Assembly (NCBI GenBank): GCA_947629525.1
Contig: CANREB010000009.1
Span: forward strand, 1-64,000
Direction of reading: 5' to 3'
From: an uncultured Lachnospiraceae bacterium
GTDB lineage: Bacteria > Bacillota > Clostridia > Lachnospirales > Lachnospiraceae
DNA: 64,000 bases
In this document: piece after piece, positions 53,401-61,435 of the stretch
Layout of the letters: every line of letters starts with the position of its first letter
Position numbering within the stretch: position 1 is the stretch's first letter
Notes under the pieces: generated by a model
Told to the model about the DNA's origin: nothing
The model's input: the letters and a program-made list of their open reading frames with translations, nothing else
Databases searched by the model: none
Translations under genes and position numbers: made by a program

Positions 53401-54025
53401 GGCTGAGTATATCAAATGAACGTATCGACTCTATCTCGTCGCCCCACAATTCAATACGTACAGGATTTTCGGCAGTCAGATCAAATATGTCGATTATCCC
53501 TCCGCGTATTGAAAACTGCCCCGGGGCTTCAACCTGATAATTTTTCTCATACCCCATAGCGACAAGTTTCCCCGCAAGCGCCTGCTCCTCAATAACGTTC
53601 TCAAGACTTATGCTGATAACATTTTCCCTAAGCACATCAAGCGGAAGCTGATGTGCCATAAGCGCGGCAAATGTGGTCACTATCGTGACCGGACCTCCTT
53701 CAAGGATGTGCCTTTGCACCTCGATGCGCTCTTTGGTAAGCTGATTGCCGTGGACATCCGCCTGATAAAAGATAAGATCTTTTGCCGGATAAAAATATGA
53801 GTCACGACAATAAAGCCTACAGTCATCTAAAAGCTCTCTCGCTTTTATATCGCTGTAGGTCACGATAACTTTTACATCAAAATCAACATCAGTCCCATAT
53901 ATCATATGGATTTTCTGAGAATCCACACAGCCGCTTATTCCCGCTTTGCCCGCTTCCTTGCCCAAAGCACTTATAATGCTGTCATAATCGCCAAGTTCCG
54001 CAAGCGGCTTCAACAATGTATTCAC
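50456..54025 (-). CDS. mfd: Transcription-repair coupling factor
   Basis: An 1189-residue DNA translocase that removes stalled RNA polymerase and recruits UvrA. The N-terminal UvrB-like module is followed by the RNA polymerase interaction domain (GDYVVHEDHGLGIYRGIEK, about 505-570), the RecG-like motor with Walker A GDVGFGKTEIA, DEEQ box LLIIDEEQRFG and TATPIPRTL, motifs V-VI including IHDSDNMGLSQLYQLRGRVG, and the C-terminal TRCF domain. GTG start with GGAGGT nine bases upstream. It lies 24 bp after pth, the order seen in Bacillus. Confidence 0.97.
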   Translation of the reverse strand: MNTLLKPLAELGDYDSIISALGKEAGKAGISGCVDSQKIHMIYGTDVDFDVKVIVTYSDIKARELLDDCRLYCRDSYFYPAKDLIFYQADVHGNQLTKERIEVQRHILEGGPVTIVTTFAALMAHQLPLDVLRENVISISLENVIEEQALAGKLVAMGYEKNYQVEAPGQFSIRGGIIDIFDLTAENPVRIELWGDEIESIRSFDILSQRSIEENMTSVSIYPATELILSRSKLKDGISAIQKDGRERAKYFRGNAMPEEAHRIEECVKELGEQVMQFQSYVNLESYIGYFYEDTISLIDFFDGRRCCFYLDEPMRIEEHARAVELEFRESMASRAEKGYILPKQMEVLFGVTEIMAKLEGRRLMALSTMEYKGFSIKFANRFAVNTRNVASYNKSFAELVKDLKDFKKRGYRVLLLSASATRAGRLAADLMDKGLNAFYSEDSDRELQPGEIMTYHGSVLKGFEYPLIKFIVISETDIFGRQTNKKKKKKHFEGQKIHDFNDLKVGDYVVHEDHGLGIYRGIEKVEVDKVVRDYMKIEYRDGGNLYILATGFNAVQKYASADADKKPKLNKLGTQEWTKTKSRVKTAVNEVAKDLVELYAIRREKQGFMFGKDTVWQREFEEMFPFEETTDQLLAIEATKNDMESPRIMDRLICGDVGFGKTEIAIRAAFKAVQDNKQVAYLVPTTILAQQHYNTFIQRMKDFPVRIDMLSRFRTPAEQRQTLKDLRKGMVDIVIGTHRLLSEDVKYKDLGLLIIDEEQRFGVRHKEKIKQIKDNVDVLTLTATPIPRTLHMSLVGIRDMSVLEEAPDERRPIQTYVMEYNEEMVREAIVREISRHGQVYYVYNRINSIVDITNRIAALVPEATVAFAHGRMKENELEKIMYEFINGEIDVLVSTTIIETGLDISNVNTMIIHDSDNMGLSQLYQLRGRVGRSNRTSYAFLMYRKDKMLKEVAEKRLQAIKEFTDLGSGYKISMRDLEIRGAGNLLGERQHGHMEAVGYDLYCKMLNEAVKTLKGTKRIDDDFNTYVDMDVDAFIPAEYIVNEVQKLDIYKRIAGIENEDECEDMRVELKDRFGSIPKSVENLMQISLIRVTAHQRYVTEIKGKVGEITFHMEPYAPVQVEKLPKLIEKYNGALDFSAKGTPRFVLKYKKYGLLEKEAQLLIQHTGSVLADMEMLYSSDTGAPENYTN

Positions 54026-54049
54026 TTTTGCTGTACCTCCGCATACAAA

Positions 54050-54622
54050 TTACATTATTTTTTTGTTATATTCATTCATCGCAGCGTCAACCTTGTCCTG
54101 AATCATAAGGTTTACAGCCGCGTCTACCCGTTCAAGGCTCTCTGACATTACTTTAAGTTCTTCATCGCTAAAGCGTCCGAGAACGTAGTCTGCAAGGTCA
54201 TATCCTTTTGGCTTTGCGCCGACTCCTATCTTTATACGGTTAAAGTTGTCATGTCCCAAATTGGTAATTATGTTTTTTATGCCGTTATGACCACCCGCGC
54301 TTCCTTTCTTTCTTATACGAAGCTGACCCACATCAAGATTTATATCGTCATAGATAACGATAAGCTCACTCTCCTCGTCCGCTTTGTAATAATCGACTAC
54401 AGCGCGTATCGCCTCACCGCTCAGGTTCATATATGTCAACGGCTTGACCAGTATCACTTTCGTACCGTTTATAATGCCCTTTCCCAAAAGTGCCTTATGC
54501 TTACAGTCGTTGACAGCAATACCGTATTTGTCCGCAAGTGCGTCTATTGCCATAAAGCCTATATTGTGCCTTGTGTTTTCATATTCCCGTGTCGGATTTC
54601 CCAAACCTGCTATTATATACAT
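54050..54622 (-). CDS. pth: Peptidyl-tRNA hydrolase
   Basis: Cleaves peptidyl-tRNA released from stalled ribosomes. Signatures are AGLGNPTREYENTRHNIGF with the catalytic His, KPLTYMNLSGEAI, DDINLDVGQLRIRKKGSAGG and HNGIKNII with the second conserved site; 190 residues is standard. Start at MYIIAGLGNP, as in relatives, with AGGTG upstream; a GTG four codons earlier is an alternative. It sits between spoVG and mfd (spoVC in Bacillus). Confidence 0.96.
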   Translation of the reverse strand: MYIIAGLGNPTREYENTRHNIGFMAIDALADKYGIAVNDCKHKALLGKGIINGTKVILVKPLTYMNLSGEAIRAVVDYYKADEESELIVIYDDINLDVGQLRIRKKGSAGGHNGIKNIITNLGHDNFNRIKIGVGAKPKGYDLADYVLGRFSDEELKVMSESLERVDAAVNLMIQDKVDAAMNEYNKKIM

Positions 54623-54665
54623 TAATTTCTTCACACCTCATTTTACAGTATATGCACCTTCCCTT

Positions 54666-54693
54666 AAAAAGAGGCACCATTTCTGATGCCTCT
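54666..54693 (-). terminator. Rho-independent terminator of spoVG
   Basis: AGAGGCA (54670-54676) and TGCCTCT (54687-54693) pair around a ten-base loop; the minus strand ends in TTTTT. It separates spoVG from pth. Confidence 0.8.
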
Positions 54694-54722
54694 CTAACCC
54701 ACATTTTGTAAATATTTCTATT

Positions 54723-54998
54723 CTATACTTCCTCGTCAGGCTCTAAGAGTGCTTTCTCATAGCTTTCGAGAATGGTTTTCTGAATAGTTTCTCTCGTATT
54801 TGAGTTGATAGGATGTGCAATATCCCTGTACTCACCATCAGCAGATTTCTTGCTGGGCATAGCTATAAAAAGCCCTTTCTCGCCCTCAATAACCTTAATG
54901 TCGTGTACTACGAACTCATCATCAAGAGTTATTGATACTACTGCTTTCATCTTACCTTCTTTGGTAATTTTACGAACTCGAACATCAGTTATCCTCAT
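54723..54998 (-). CDS. spoVG: Regulator SpoVG
   Basis: A 91-residue nucleic-acid-binding regulator. The sequence [11 protein letters not shown], then [40 protein letters not shown] and [11 protein letters not shown], is nearly invariant in Firmicutes. In relatives it affects sporulation septation, capsule and virulence genes. Start at MRITDV set by GGGGG upstream. It lies 55 bp after glgD and is followed by its own terminator. Confidence 0.97.
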   Translation of the reverse strand: MRITDVRVRKITKEGKMKAVVSITLDDEFVVHDIKVIEGEKGLFIAMPSKKSADGEYRDIAHPINSNTRETIQKTILESYEKALLEPDEEV

Positions 54999-55052
54999 TC
55001 TTTTGTTCCCCCTTTGCAAGTCATATAATTTTTCTTAAAACACAAACATCAC

Positions 55053-56171
55053 TTATAAAACATACCTTTCATTCTTTTCCACTACGACTTTTATACCTGT
55101 TTCGCCTACGTGGTGAGAATTAGCACGGATGGTATCACGGCTTTCTACTATACAGTTTTCAATGTGGGTATTGTCGCCCAGATACACATCATTTAAAATG
55201 ATTGAGTTTTTGATGGTACAATTGTTTCCCACGAATACTTCCTTAAACAAAACAGAATTTTCAACTGTTCCGTTTATGATACATCCGCTGGAAATAAGGC
55301 TGTTTTTAACACGTGCCCCGGGATTGTATTTCGCCGGAGGCAGATCGTCAACCTTAGAGTATATATCAGGATACTGCTTAAAGAAATAATCCCGGATATC
55401 TTTCTTAAGAAAATCCATATTGGTACCATAGTAATCGTCAACAGACGCTATGTTTCTCCAATACGAATCAATCTTATATCCGTATATCCTTTTTATGTCT
55501 TTATAGCGTATAAGAATATCCTGTACTAAATCGTACCGTCCTTCCTCCGCGCTTTTTTCAAGCAGCTCTATAAGCTGTCTGCGCCTAATAACATAAATAC
55601 CGCACGACACGGTTCTCGACTTAGCCACCATGGGCTTTTCTTCAAATTCTTCGATACGGCTGTCCTCGTTCATTTTAACGACTCCGTATCTGTCTATATT
55701 GACATTTTCCGGCATATCCTTAACAACAACTGTGATATCCGCTTTCTTAGCTATATGATACTCAAGTACCTTGTTATAATCCATTTTATATATGCAGTCG
55801 CCCGTAGCAATAACAATATACGGCTCGTGGCTGCGCTTTAAGAACGTAATGTTCTGATAGATGCTGTCCGCAGTACCCCTGTACCAGTTGCTGTTGTCGG
55901 GAGTCACTGTCGGGGTGAAAGTATACAGACCACCCTGCTTACGTCCAAAATCCCACCACTTTGAAGAGCTTAAATGCTCATGAAGGCTTCGCGAATTATA
56001 TTGCGTAATGACAGCTACTCTCTGAATATGCGAATTTGACATATTACTCAGGACAAAATCTATGCTTCTGTAGCTTCCCGCTATAGGCATAGCCGAAATC
56101 GCCCTCTTATGGGAAAGCTCGCCCATCCTTCTGCTGTTTCCGCCCGCCAGAACAATTCCTAATGCTCTCAT
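55053..56171 (-). CDS. glgD: Glucose-1-phosphate adenylyltransferase regulatory subunit
   Basis: A 372-residue GlgC homologue that partners GlgC in clostridial glycogen synthesis. The N-terminal nucleotidyltransferase fold begins [20 protein letters not shown]; the catalytic-subunit GGxGxRL loop is altered to [10 protein letters not shown], consistent with a regulatory role. The C-terminal part is a left-handed beta helix ([20 protein letters not shown]). Its ATG overlaps the glgC stop by 4 bp, so the subunits are made together. Confidence 0.95.
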   Translation of the reverse strand: MRALGIVLAGGNSRRMGELSHKRAISAMPIAGSYRSIDFVLSNMSNSHIQRVAVITQYNSRSLHEHLSSSKWWDFGRKQGGLYTFTPTVTPDNSNWYRGTADSIYQNITFLKRSHEPYIVIATGDCIYKMDYNKVLEYHIAKKADITVVVKDMPENVNIDRYGVVKMNEDSRIEEFEEKPMVAKSRTVSCGIYVIRRRQLIELLEKSAEEGRYDLVQDILIRYKDIKRIYGYKIDSYWRNIASVDDYYGTNMDFLKKDIRDYFFKQYPDIYSKVDDLPPAKYNPGARVKNSLISSGCIINGTVENSVLFKEVFVGNNCTIKNSIILNDVYLGDNTHIENCIVESRDTIRANSHHVGETGIKVVVEKNERYVL

Positions 56172-57442
56172 TGCGCTTCACCCGCCTTTATCAAAGTTTT
56201 GCCGCTGTCCAGCATGCCGTCCTGATAGTCGCCTGCAGCCGTATTGCCCATGATCACGGTATTTTTACCTATCTTAACATTATCGGGTATTACCGTGTGA
56301 TCGCCTATCGTAACAAGCCCGCTGTTATAAATATCAGGTCTTGTGTCATTATCCTTCTCATCCATAAGCCCCAGCTCCACATTATCGCCTATCTGAGAAT
56401 ACTCGTCAATAATGGCTTTCTCGATAGTACACTTGCTGCCGATCTGAGCCTGATTCATTATGATCGAATTGCGTACAACAGTCCCCTCGCCTATCACAAC
56501 GCCGCAGCCTATGACTGAATTATAAGCCTGTCCGTATATTTCCGAACCTTCGCCTATTATACAGCGCTCGATAACGCTGTCCGATGAGACGAACTGCGGC
56601 GGAAGTATATCGCTCTTAGTATAAATCTTCCAATATTCCTCGTAAAGATTAAATTCCGGTACGATATCTATAAGCTCCATATTGGCTTCCCAATATGAAC
56701 TTAACGTCCCTACATCCTTCCAGTAGCCTGTAAATTCATATGAATACATCAGTACGCCGTTCTCATGGCAATAGGGAATGACATGTTTTCCAAAGTCAAG
56801 ATTTGGCTGGTCTGCTTTTGCTATCAGCGCCTCCTTAAGGGTCTTCCAGTTAAATATGTAAATACCCATAGACGCAAGATTGCTTCTTGGATTTTCGGGT
56901 TTCTCCTCAAAGTCGACTATTTTCTTGTTTTCATCCGTGATAACAATACCGAAACGCTTCGCTTCATCAAGCGGAACCGGCATAGCCGCTATCGTGACCT
57001 CGGAGCCGCTCTCCTTGTGGAAATCAAGCATCACTTCATAATCCATCTTATATATATGGTCGCCTGAGAGTATCAAAACATAATCGGGATTATATGTCTC
57101 CATATATTCGATATTCTGGAAAATGGCATTCGCCGTACCTGTATACCATTCACTCTCACCACTCTTCTCATATGGCGGAAGCACGGTAACTCCACCGATG
57201 TTCCTGTCAAGATCCCAAGGAATACCGATGCCGATATGCGTATTAAGCTTTAACGGCTGATACTGCGTAAGAACGCCGACTGTGTCAATGCCCGAATTGA
57301 TACAATTGCTTAAAGGGAAGTCTATTATCCTGTACTTGCCGCCAAAAGCAACCGCGGGCTTTGCCATTCTCGATGTCAGGACGCCCAGCCTCGAGCCCTG
57401 TCCACCTGCCAAAAGCATGGCAATCATCTCTTTTTTAATCAT
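56168..57442 (-). CDS. glgC: Glucose-1-phosphate adenylyltransferase catalytic subunit
   Basis: Makes ADP-glucose from glucose 1-phosphate and ATP, the first committed step of glycogen synthesis. Signatures are [34 protein letters not shown], the catalytic region [11 protein letters not shown] and [10 protein letters not shown], and the beta-helix C-terminus. Length 424 is normal. Its start has AGGAG upstream. Glycogen synthase and branching enzyme genes are not in the window. It is divergent from murC. Confidence 0.96.
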   Translation of the reverse strand: MIKKEMIAMLLAGGQGSRLGVLTSRMAKPAVAFGGKYRIIDFPLSNCINSGIDTVGVLTQYQPLKLNTHIGIGIPWDLDRNIGGVTVLPPYEKSGESEWYTGTANAIFQNIEYMETYNPDYVLILSGDHIYKMDYEVMLDFHKESGSEVTIAAMPVPLDEAKRFGIVITDENKKIVDFEEKPENPRSNLASMGIYIFNWKTLKEALIAKADQPNLDFGKHVIPYCHENGVLMYSYEFTGYWKDVGTLSSYWEANMELIDIVPEFNLYEEYWKIYTKSDILPPQFVSSDSVIERCIIGEGSEIYGQAYNSVIGCGVVIGEGTVVRNSIIMNQAQIGSKCTIEKAIIDEYSQIGDNVELGLMDEKDNDTRPDIYNSGLVTIGDHTVIPDNVKIGKNTVIMGNTAAGDYQDGMLDSGKTLIKAGEAQ

Positions 57443-57495
57443 GTTGTCACTCCTATATTACATAATGCGATCATTGTATTTACAAACCCAAAATC

Positions 57496-57501
57496 ATTAT
57501 A
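57496..57501 (-). promoter_or_regulatory. Extended -10 of the glgC promoter
   Basis: The minus strand shows TGTTATAAT, an extended -10 (TG-N-TATAAT), about 55 bases before the glgC start. The -35 is weak. It probably drives glgC-glgD and perhaps spoVG. Confidence 0.45.
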
Positions 57502-57689
57502 ACATAAACTTTTTATAAATGGAACAATAAAATTTGGTTATTTTTAAATTTTATGGCAATTTTTAGAGGGTTTTTTTGGCTATTTTAACCATTGTTTTTT
57601 TTATACTATTTCAGTGGAAAATTTAACTGCTTAGGTGTATTATGGTATTATCTATGTATAAAATTATAAGAAAGGATCGTATTTTAGCC

Positions 57690-59066
57690 ATGTATCAGAT
57701 AAATTTCAGCGAACCCGTCTATGTCCACTTTATAGGAATAGGAGGAATAAGCATGTCGGGACTTGCGCAGATATTGATCAGTGCAGGTTTCACCGTAAGC
57801 GGTTCAGATGCAAAACGCTCGCCGCTGACGATCCGTCTTGAAGAAATGGGAGCAAAGATAGGCTATCCCCAAAGTGAGGAGAACATCACGGACGATATCG
57901 ACCTTGTAGTCTATACCGCCGCCATCAGTGAAGATAATCCCGAATATGCGGCGGCAGTGCATAAGAATATGCCTATGATGACACGCGCAGCTCTTTGGGG
58001 GCAGATCATGAAAAATTATAAGATCCCTATCGCCGTAAGCGGCACACATGGCAAGACTACCACCACATCGATGATATCGGAAGTGCTTCTTGCGGCAGAC
58101 ACCGATCCCACCTTATCGATAGGCGGTATATTAAAATCGATAAGCGGCAATATACGCATCGGCAAATCCGAATACTTCGTAACTGAAGCGTGCGAATATA
58201 CTAACTCATTTTTGAGTTTTTTCCCACGCATAAGCATCATACTTAATATAGAAGAAGACCATCTTGATTTCTTTAAGGATATCAACGATATACGCAATTC
58301 ATTCAGAAAATTTGCCGAGCTTCTTCCCGAGGACGGCACACTTATCATAAACGGCAATATCGACTCTCTTTCCGAGATCACAGAGGGACTTAAATGCCAA
58401 GTGATAAGCTTCGGCAATGATAAATCCAAATACAGTTATACAGATGCCTCATACGATGAAATGGGACGCGCGTCATACACGCTCCTGGAAAACGGCACTG
58501 CGACTATGAGAGTTTCGCTGGGAGTAGTCGGTGAGCACAATATCCTGAACTCACTCGCCGTCATCGCACTGGGTGATATCCTCGGACTGGATCGCGGCAC
58601 CGTGTTAAATACTCTTGCAGGTTTTCATGGCACTGACAGGCGTTTTGAGCTCAAAGGAACGCTTGGGGGCATAACGATATTTGACGACTATGCCCACCAT
58701 CCGACGGAAATCACAGCTACTTTAAAGGCTGCCGCAAAATACCCTCACAAACGTATTTGGTGTGTGTTCCAGCCGCATACGTATACAAGGACAAAAGCGT
58801 TTTTAAAAGACTTTGCCAAAGCGCTCTCACTCGCAGATCATGTAATACTCACGGATATATACGCTGCGCGTGAAAAGAACACTATCGGCATATCGTCTCT
58901 CGACCTTAAGGCGGAACTTGACAGCCTTGGAACAGAATGTGAATATTTCAAAAGTTTTGATGCAGTTGAAAATTTTTTACTGGAAAATTGTATCGACGGC
59001 GATTTGTTGATAACCATGGGCGCAGGAGATGTCGTAAAAATAGGTGAAAATCTTCTCGGAGCATAA
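57690..59066 (+). CDS. murC: UDP-N-acetylmuramate--L-alanine ligase
   Basis: Adds L-alanine to UDP-MurNAc, starting the stem peptide of peptidoglycan. The N-terminal domain begins YVHFIGIGGISMSGLAQIL; the ATP loop is VSGTHGKTTTTSMI, followed by EACEYTNSFL, LNIEEDHLDFF, and the ligase C-domain DDYAHHPTEI. 458 residues. I start at MYQINF, as in relatives, although its spacing from AAAGGA (13 bases) is long; an earlier ATG adds 12-16 residues. It is divergent from glgC. Confidence 0.95.
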   Translation: MYQINFSEPVYVHFIGIGGISMSGLAQILISAGFTVSGSDAKRSPLTIRLEEMGAKIGYPQSEENITDDIDLVVYTAAISEDNPEYAAAVHKNMPMMTRAALWGQIMKNYKIPIAVSGTHGKTTTTSMISEVLLAADTDPTLSIGGILKSISGNIRIGKSEYFVTEACEYTNSFLSFFPRISIILNIEEDHLDFFKDINDIRNSFRKFAELLPEDGTLIINGNIDSLSEITEGLKCQVISFGNDKSKYSYTDASYDEMGRASYTLLENGTATMRVSLGVVGEHNILNSLAVIALGDILGLDRGTVLNTLAGFHGTDRRFELKGTLGGITIFDDYAHHPTEITATLKAAAKYPHKRIWCVFQPHTYTRTKAFLKDFAKALSLADHVILTDIYAAREKNTIGISSLDLKAELDSLGTECEYFKSFDAVENFLLENCIDGDLLITMGAGDVVKIGENLLGA

Positions 59067-59084
59067 TTATCCACAATATCCACA
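59067..59084 (+). promoter_or_regulatory. Two adjacent DnaA-box-like 9-mers after murC
   Basis: TTATCCACA (59067-59075), a perfect DnaA box, is directly followed by ATATCCACA (59076-59084). Both point the same way. The second also forms the left arm of the murC terminator. Confidence 0.7.
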
Positions 59085-59130
59085 TTTTTTTGAAGTCATT
59101 TTGACGAAAAAAAGTGTGGATATTTTTTTA
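59076..59130 (+). terminator. Terminator of murC built on DnaA-box-like arms
   Basis: ATATCCACATTTTTTT (from 59076) pairs with AAAAAAAGTGTGGATAT (ending 59123), with one bulge and a GAAGTCATTTTGACG loop. A run of T follows. The arms are the 9-mer ATATCCACA and its complement, so the same sequence could bind DnaA in duplex DNA. Confidence 0.65.
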
Positions 59131-59209
59131 TTTCTTCCACATTGGCGATAATTAAACTCCACTTGTTATTAATGTTGACCTTCAAGGGATTGAGTTTTTT
59201 ATTTAACCC

Positions 59210-59260
59210 CTGTCCACAATATCCACACTATCCACAGGCGCTTCCTCACCTGTTTCCACA
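59210..59260 (+). promoter_or_regulatory. DnaA-box-like array upstream of dnaD
   Basis: Three contiguous 9-mers, CTGTCCACA (59210-59218), ATATCCACA (59219-59227) and CTATCCACA (59228-59236), lie head to tail with exact 9-bp period, and TTTCCACA follows at 59253-59260. They sit 24 bp upstream of the probable -35 of the dnaD operon, so DnaA could couple primosome gene expression to replication. The gap contains no gene. Confidence 0.65.
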
Positions 59261-59283
59261 AGGCTTTCAAGGCTGCGGGGGAC

Positions 59284-59311
59284 TTGCTTTTTTGGTCAGG
59301 TATGATAAAAT
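59284..59311 (+). promoter_or_regulatory. Probable promoter of the dnaD-dnaI-prs operon
   Basis: TTGCTT (59284-59289), a 16-base spacer and TAAAAT (59306-59311), with TG one base before the -10 (extended -10). It lies just downstream of the DnaA-box-like array and gives a leader of about 80 nt. Confidence 0.5.
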
Positions 59312-59395
59312 ACATATACCACATATAAATTGTCCTAAGGCTTCACAGGCTGAGGGCACATTTACATGAAATATTAACAGGACAGGTGAAAAACT

Positions 59396-60445
59396 ATGAA
59401 TCGCGTCAACATTTATCGTTCAGCTTCCAAAAATCAGACTTCCGTGCCGAACTTATTTATTGACGAATATATGAAAGATGCAAACGATGCACAGGTCAAA
59501 ATCTATCTTTTCCTTATCCGCATGATGAACGCAGACCTTCCCACAAGTGTCACGGATATCGCGGACAAGTTTAATTATACGGAAAAAGATGTACTGCGCG
59601 CGCTTATGTACTGGGAGTCAAAACAGCTTCTTAGCCTTGACTATGATGCTTCAAACAATTTAACAGGCATCCAGATACTGCCTGTCGAATGCCTTGGCGA
59701 GCAGCAGCGCGCATCGGAACGTATAACTCCTGTCCTGCCTTTTGCCGCTCAGGAGCCTGAAAAGCCTGTAAAAGCGCCTATCTCTGCATCGGACAAGCCT
59801 GCGTATTCTCTTGACGAGCTGAAAGCTTTCAGAAACAATGAAGAGATCGAGCAGCTCCTTATGGTGACAGAGCAGTATATAGGCAAACCGCTTACGCGCA
59901 ACGATATTGAAACTATATTTTTCATGTATGACCGCCTCGGCTTTTCGACTGACCTTATAGACTATCTCGTACAGCACTGCGTGGAACACGGCAAAAAAAG
60001 TTTACGTTATATGGAAAAAGTCGCGCTCTCATGGCATGAGCAGGGAATAATATCCCCGGAAGACGCGAAAAACTCATCGCGTAAACACGATAAGATCGTC
60101 TACAGCATTATGAAATCGCTCGGCAAAACGTCAGATCCCGCTCCAAAGGAGCTTGAATACATAAATAAATGGACTGAGGAGTACGGCTTTTTGCTCGATG
60201 TAATACAGGAAGCGTGTGACAAGACAGTTATGACTACGGACTCCCACCGTTTCGCATATGCCGACGGCATACTGAGCAAGTGGTACAAAGCCGGGGTGCA
60301 TTCAAAGGCTGACATTCCGCTCGCCGACTCTTCATACAGGCGCAGCGCACAGCCACAGGTAAAAAATACAAAAAACAAATTTAACAATTTTTCGCAGAAT
60401 AATTACGATTTTGAAAAATTGGAAAAAAATATACTCAGCAACTAA
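59396..60445 (+). CDS. DnaD-domain primosome protein
   Basis: A 349-residue protein of the DnaB/DnaD family that remodels DNA and helps load the replicative helicase in Firmicutes. The N-terminal winged helix (about residues 15-100) includes DANDAQVKIYLFLIRMMN and DIADKFNYTEKDVLRALMYW. Two DnaD-like (DnaB_2) domains follow (about 135-205 with LLMVTEQYIGKPLTRNDIET, and 215-300 with YINKWTEEYGFLLDVIQEAC). The C-terminal tail is Asn/Lys-rich, typical of a DNA-binding extension. First gene of an operon with the helicase loader and prs. Confidence 0.92.
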   Translation: MNRVNIYRSASKNQTSVPNLFIDEYMKDANDAQVKIYLFLIRMMNADLPTSVTDIADKFNYTEKDVLRALMYWESKQLLSLDYDASNNLTGIQILPVECLGEQQRASERITPVLPFAAQEPEKPVKAPISASDKPAYSLDELKAFRNNEEIEQLLMVTEQYIGKPLTRNDIETIFFMYDRLGFSTDLIDYLVQHCVEHGKKSLRYMEKVALSWHEQGIISPEDAKNSSRKHDKIVYSIMKSLGKTSDPAPKELEYINKWTEEYGFLLDVIQEACDKTVMTTDSHRFAYADGILSKWYKAGVHSKADIPLADSSYRRSAQPQVKNTKNKFNNFSQNNYDFEKLEKNILSN

Positions 60446-60459
60446 AAGTGAGGTAAAAA

Positions 60460-61425
60460 ATGCGGCTTACGAACAGCCAGTATGATAGTATAATGCGCTC
60501 CTACGAAGAAAGGCGGCGCATATCAAGACAGACATTGGAAGACAGGACGCGCCTGATATATGAGAAAATCCCGGAATACGAGGAACTCGACAGGCGCATA
60601 GCTTCCTTTTCCATAGAAAATGTGCGCCTTCTGCTAAGCGGCACAGGCGCTTCACCCGACGAATTAAAAAAAGAAATAAGAAAATTATCCGCGCGAAAAT
60701 CCGCTCTTCTCACCCAAAACGGTTATCCCGCGGATTTTCTGGCGCCCGTATATAAATGCAGCAGGTGCCGCGACACAGGATATATCGGCGAAGACAAGTG
60801 TTCATGCTTTAAAGCTGCCGAAATCGACCTTATATATGAACAGTCGCACATAAAAAATCTGCTCCTTACCGAAAATTTTTCACAGCTTTCATATGACTAT
60901 TATGACGGAGATGACCTTGAAAAATTTACAAAAGCTGTGCAAATATGCCAAAATTTTATAGAAAATTTTGACAAAGACTACCATAATCTGTTTTTTTATG
61001 GTACAGTAGGTACTGGTAAGTCGTTTTTGTCATGCTGTGTCGCCAAGGAGCTTATAGACAGGGGGCATCTTGTTATATATTTAAGTTCCACACAGCTTTT
61101 TGAGGCATTTTCAAAAGATATGCGCGGCAAAGACAATCCCGACGCGGCATCCGGCATATCGGAAGATATATACGGCTGCGACCTTTTGATAATAGACGAC
61201 TTGGGAACCGAAATTCCCAGTTCATTTGTTTCATCCCAGCTTTTTTCCTGTCTTAACAACAGGATTTTGAGGGAGAAATCGACGATCATAAACACTAACA
61301 TTTCACTGGAGGAACTACGCAGCAGATATTCCGACAGAATATTTTCCCGCATAATGGGCTACTATGATGTGTGTAAACTTACAGGGAACGATATTCGCAT
61401 GAAAAAGAAAACGAACAGAAAGTGA
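60460..61425 (+). CDS. dnaI: Helicase loader, DnaI/DnaC-type AAA+ ATPase
   Basis: A 321-residue ATPase. The N-terminal region contains a zinc-binding cluster YKCSRCRDTGYIGEDKCSCF (about residues 97-116) that in DnaI contacts the helicase. The AAA+ module has Walker A FYGTVGTGKSFLS, Walker B LLIIDDLGTE and sensor region KSTIINTNISLEELRSRYSD with the Arg finger in RIFSRIMG. It follows dnaD by 14 bp. The symbol is by family and context; IstB-type proteins share the fold but lack the zinc cluster. Confidence 0.9.
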   Translation: MRLTNSQYDSIMRSYEERRRISRQTLEDRTRLIYEKIPEYEELDRRIASFSIENVRLLLSGTGASPDELKKEIRKLSARKSALLTQNGYPADFLAPVYKCSRCRDTGYIGEDKCSCFKAAEIDLIYEQSHIKNLLLTENFSQLSYDYYDGDDLEKFTKAVQICQNFIENFDKDYHNLFFYGTVGTGKSFLSCCVAKELIDRGHLVIYLSSTQLFEAFSKDMRGKDNPDAASGISEDIYGCDLLIIDDLGTEIPSSFVSSQLFSCLNNRILREKSTIINTNISLEELRSRYSDRIFSRIMGYYDVCKLTGNDIRMKKKTNRK

Positions 61426-61435
61426 GGATTTTTCC

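Noticed and set aside
59067-59260. This array as oriC itself
   Set aside because: No dnaA/dnaN next to it, and the array overlaps a terminator and promoter; a regulatory or titration role fits better. I leave the origin to the right edge or beyond.
59142-59369. 75-aa plus-strand ORF between murC and dnaD
   Set aside because: It lies across the DnaA-box array and the dnaD promoter, has no RBS, and its Pro/His-rich product is a by-product of TCCACA repeats.
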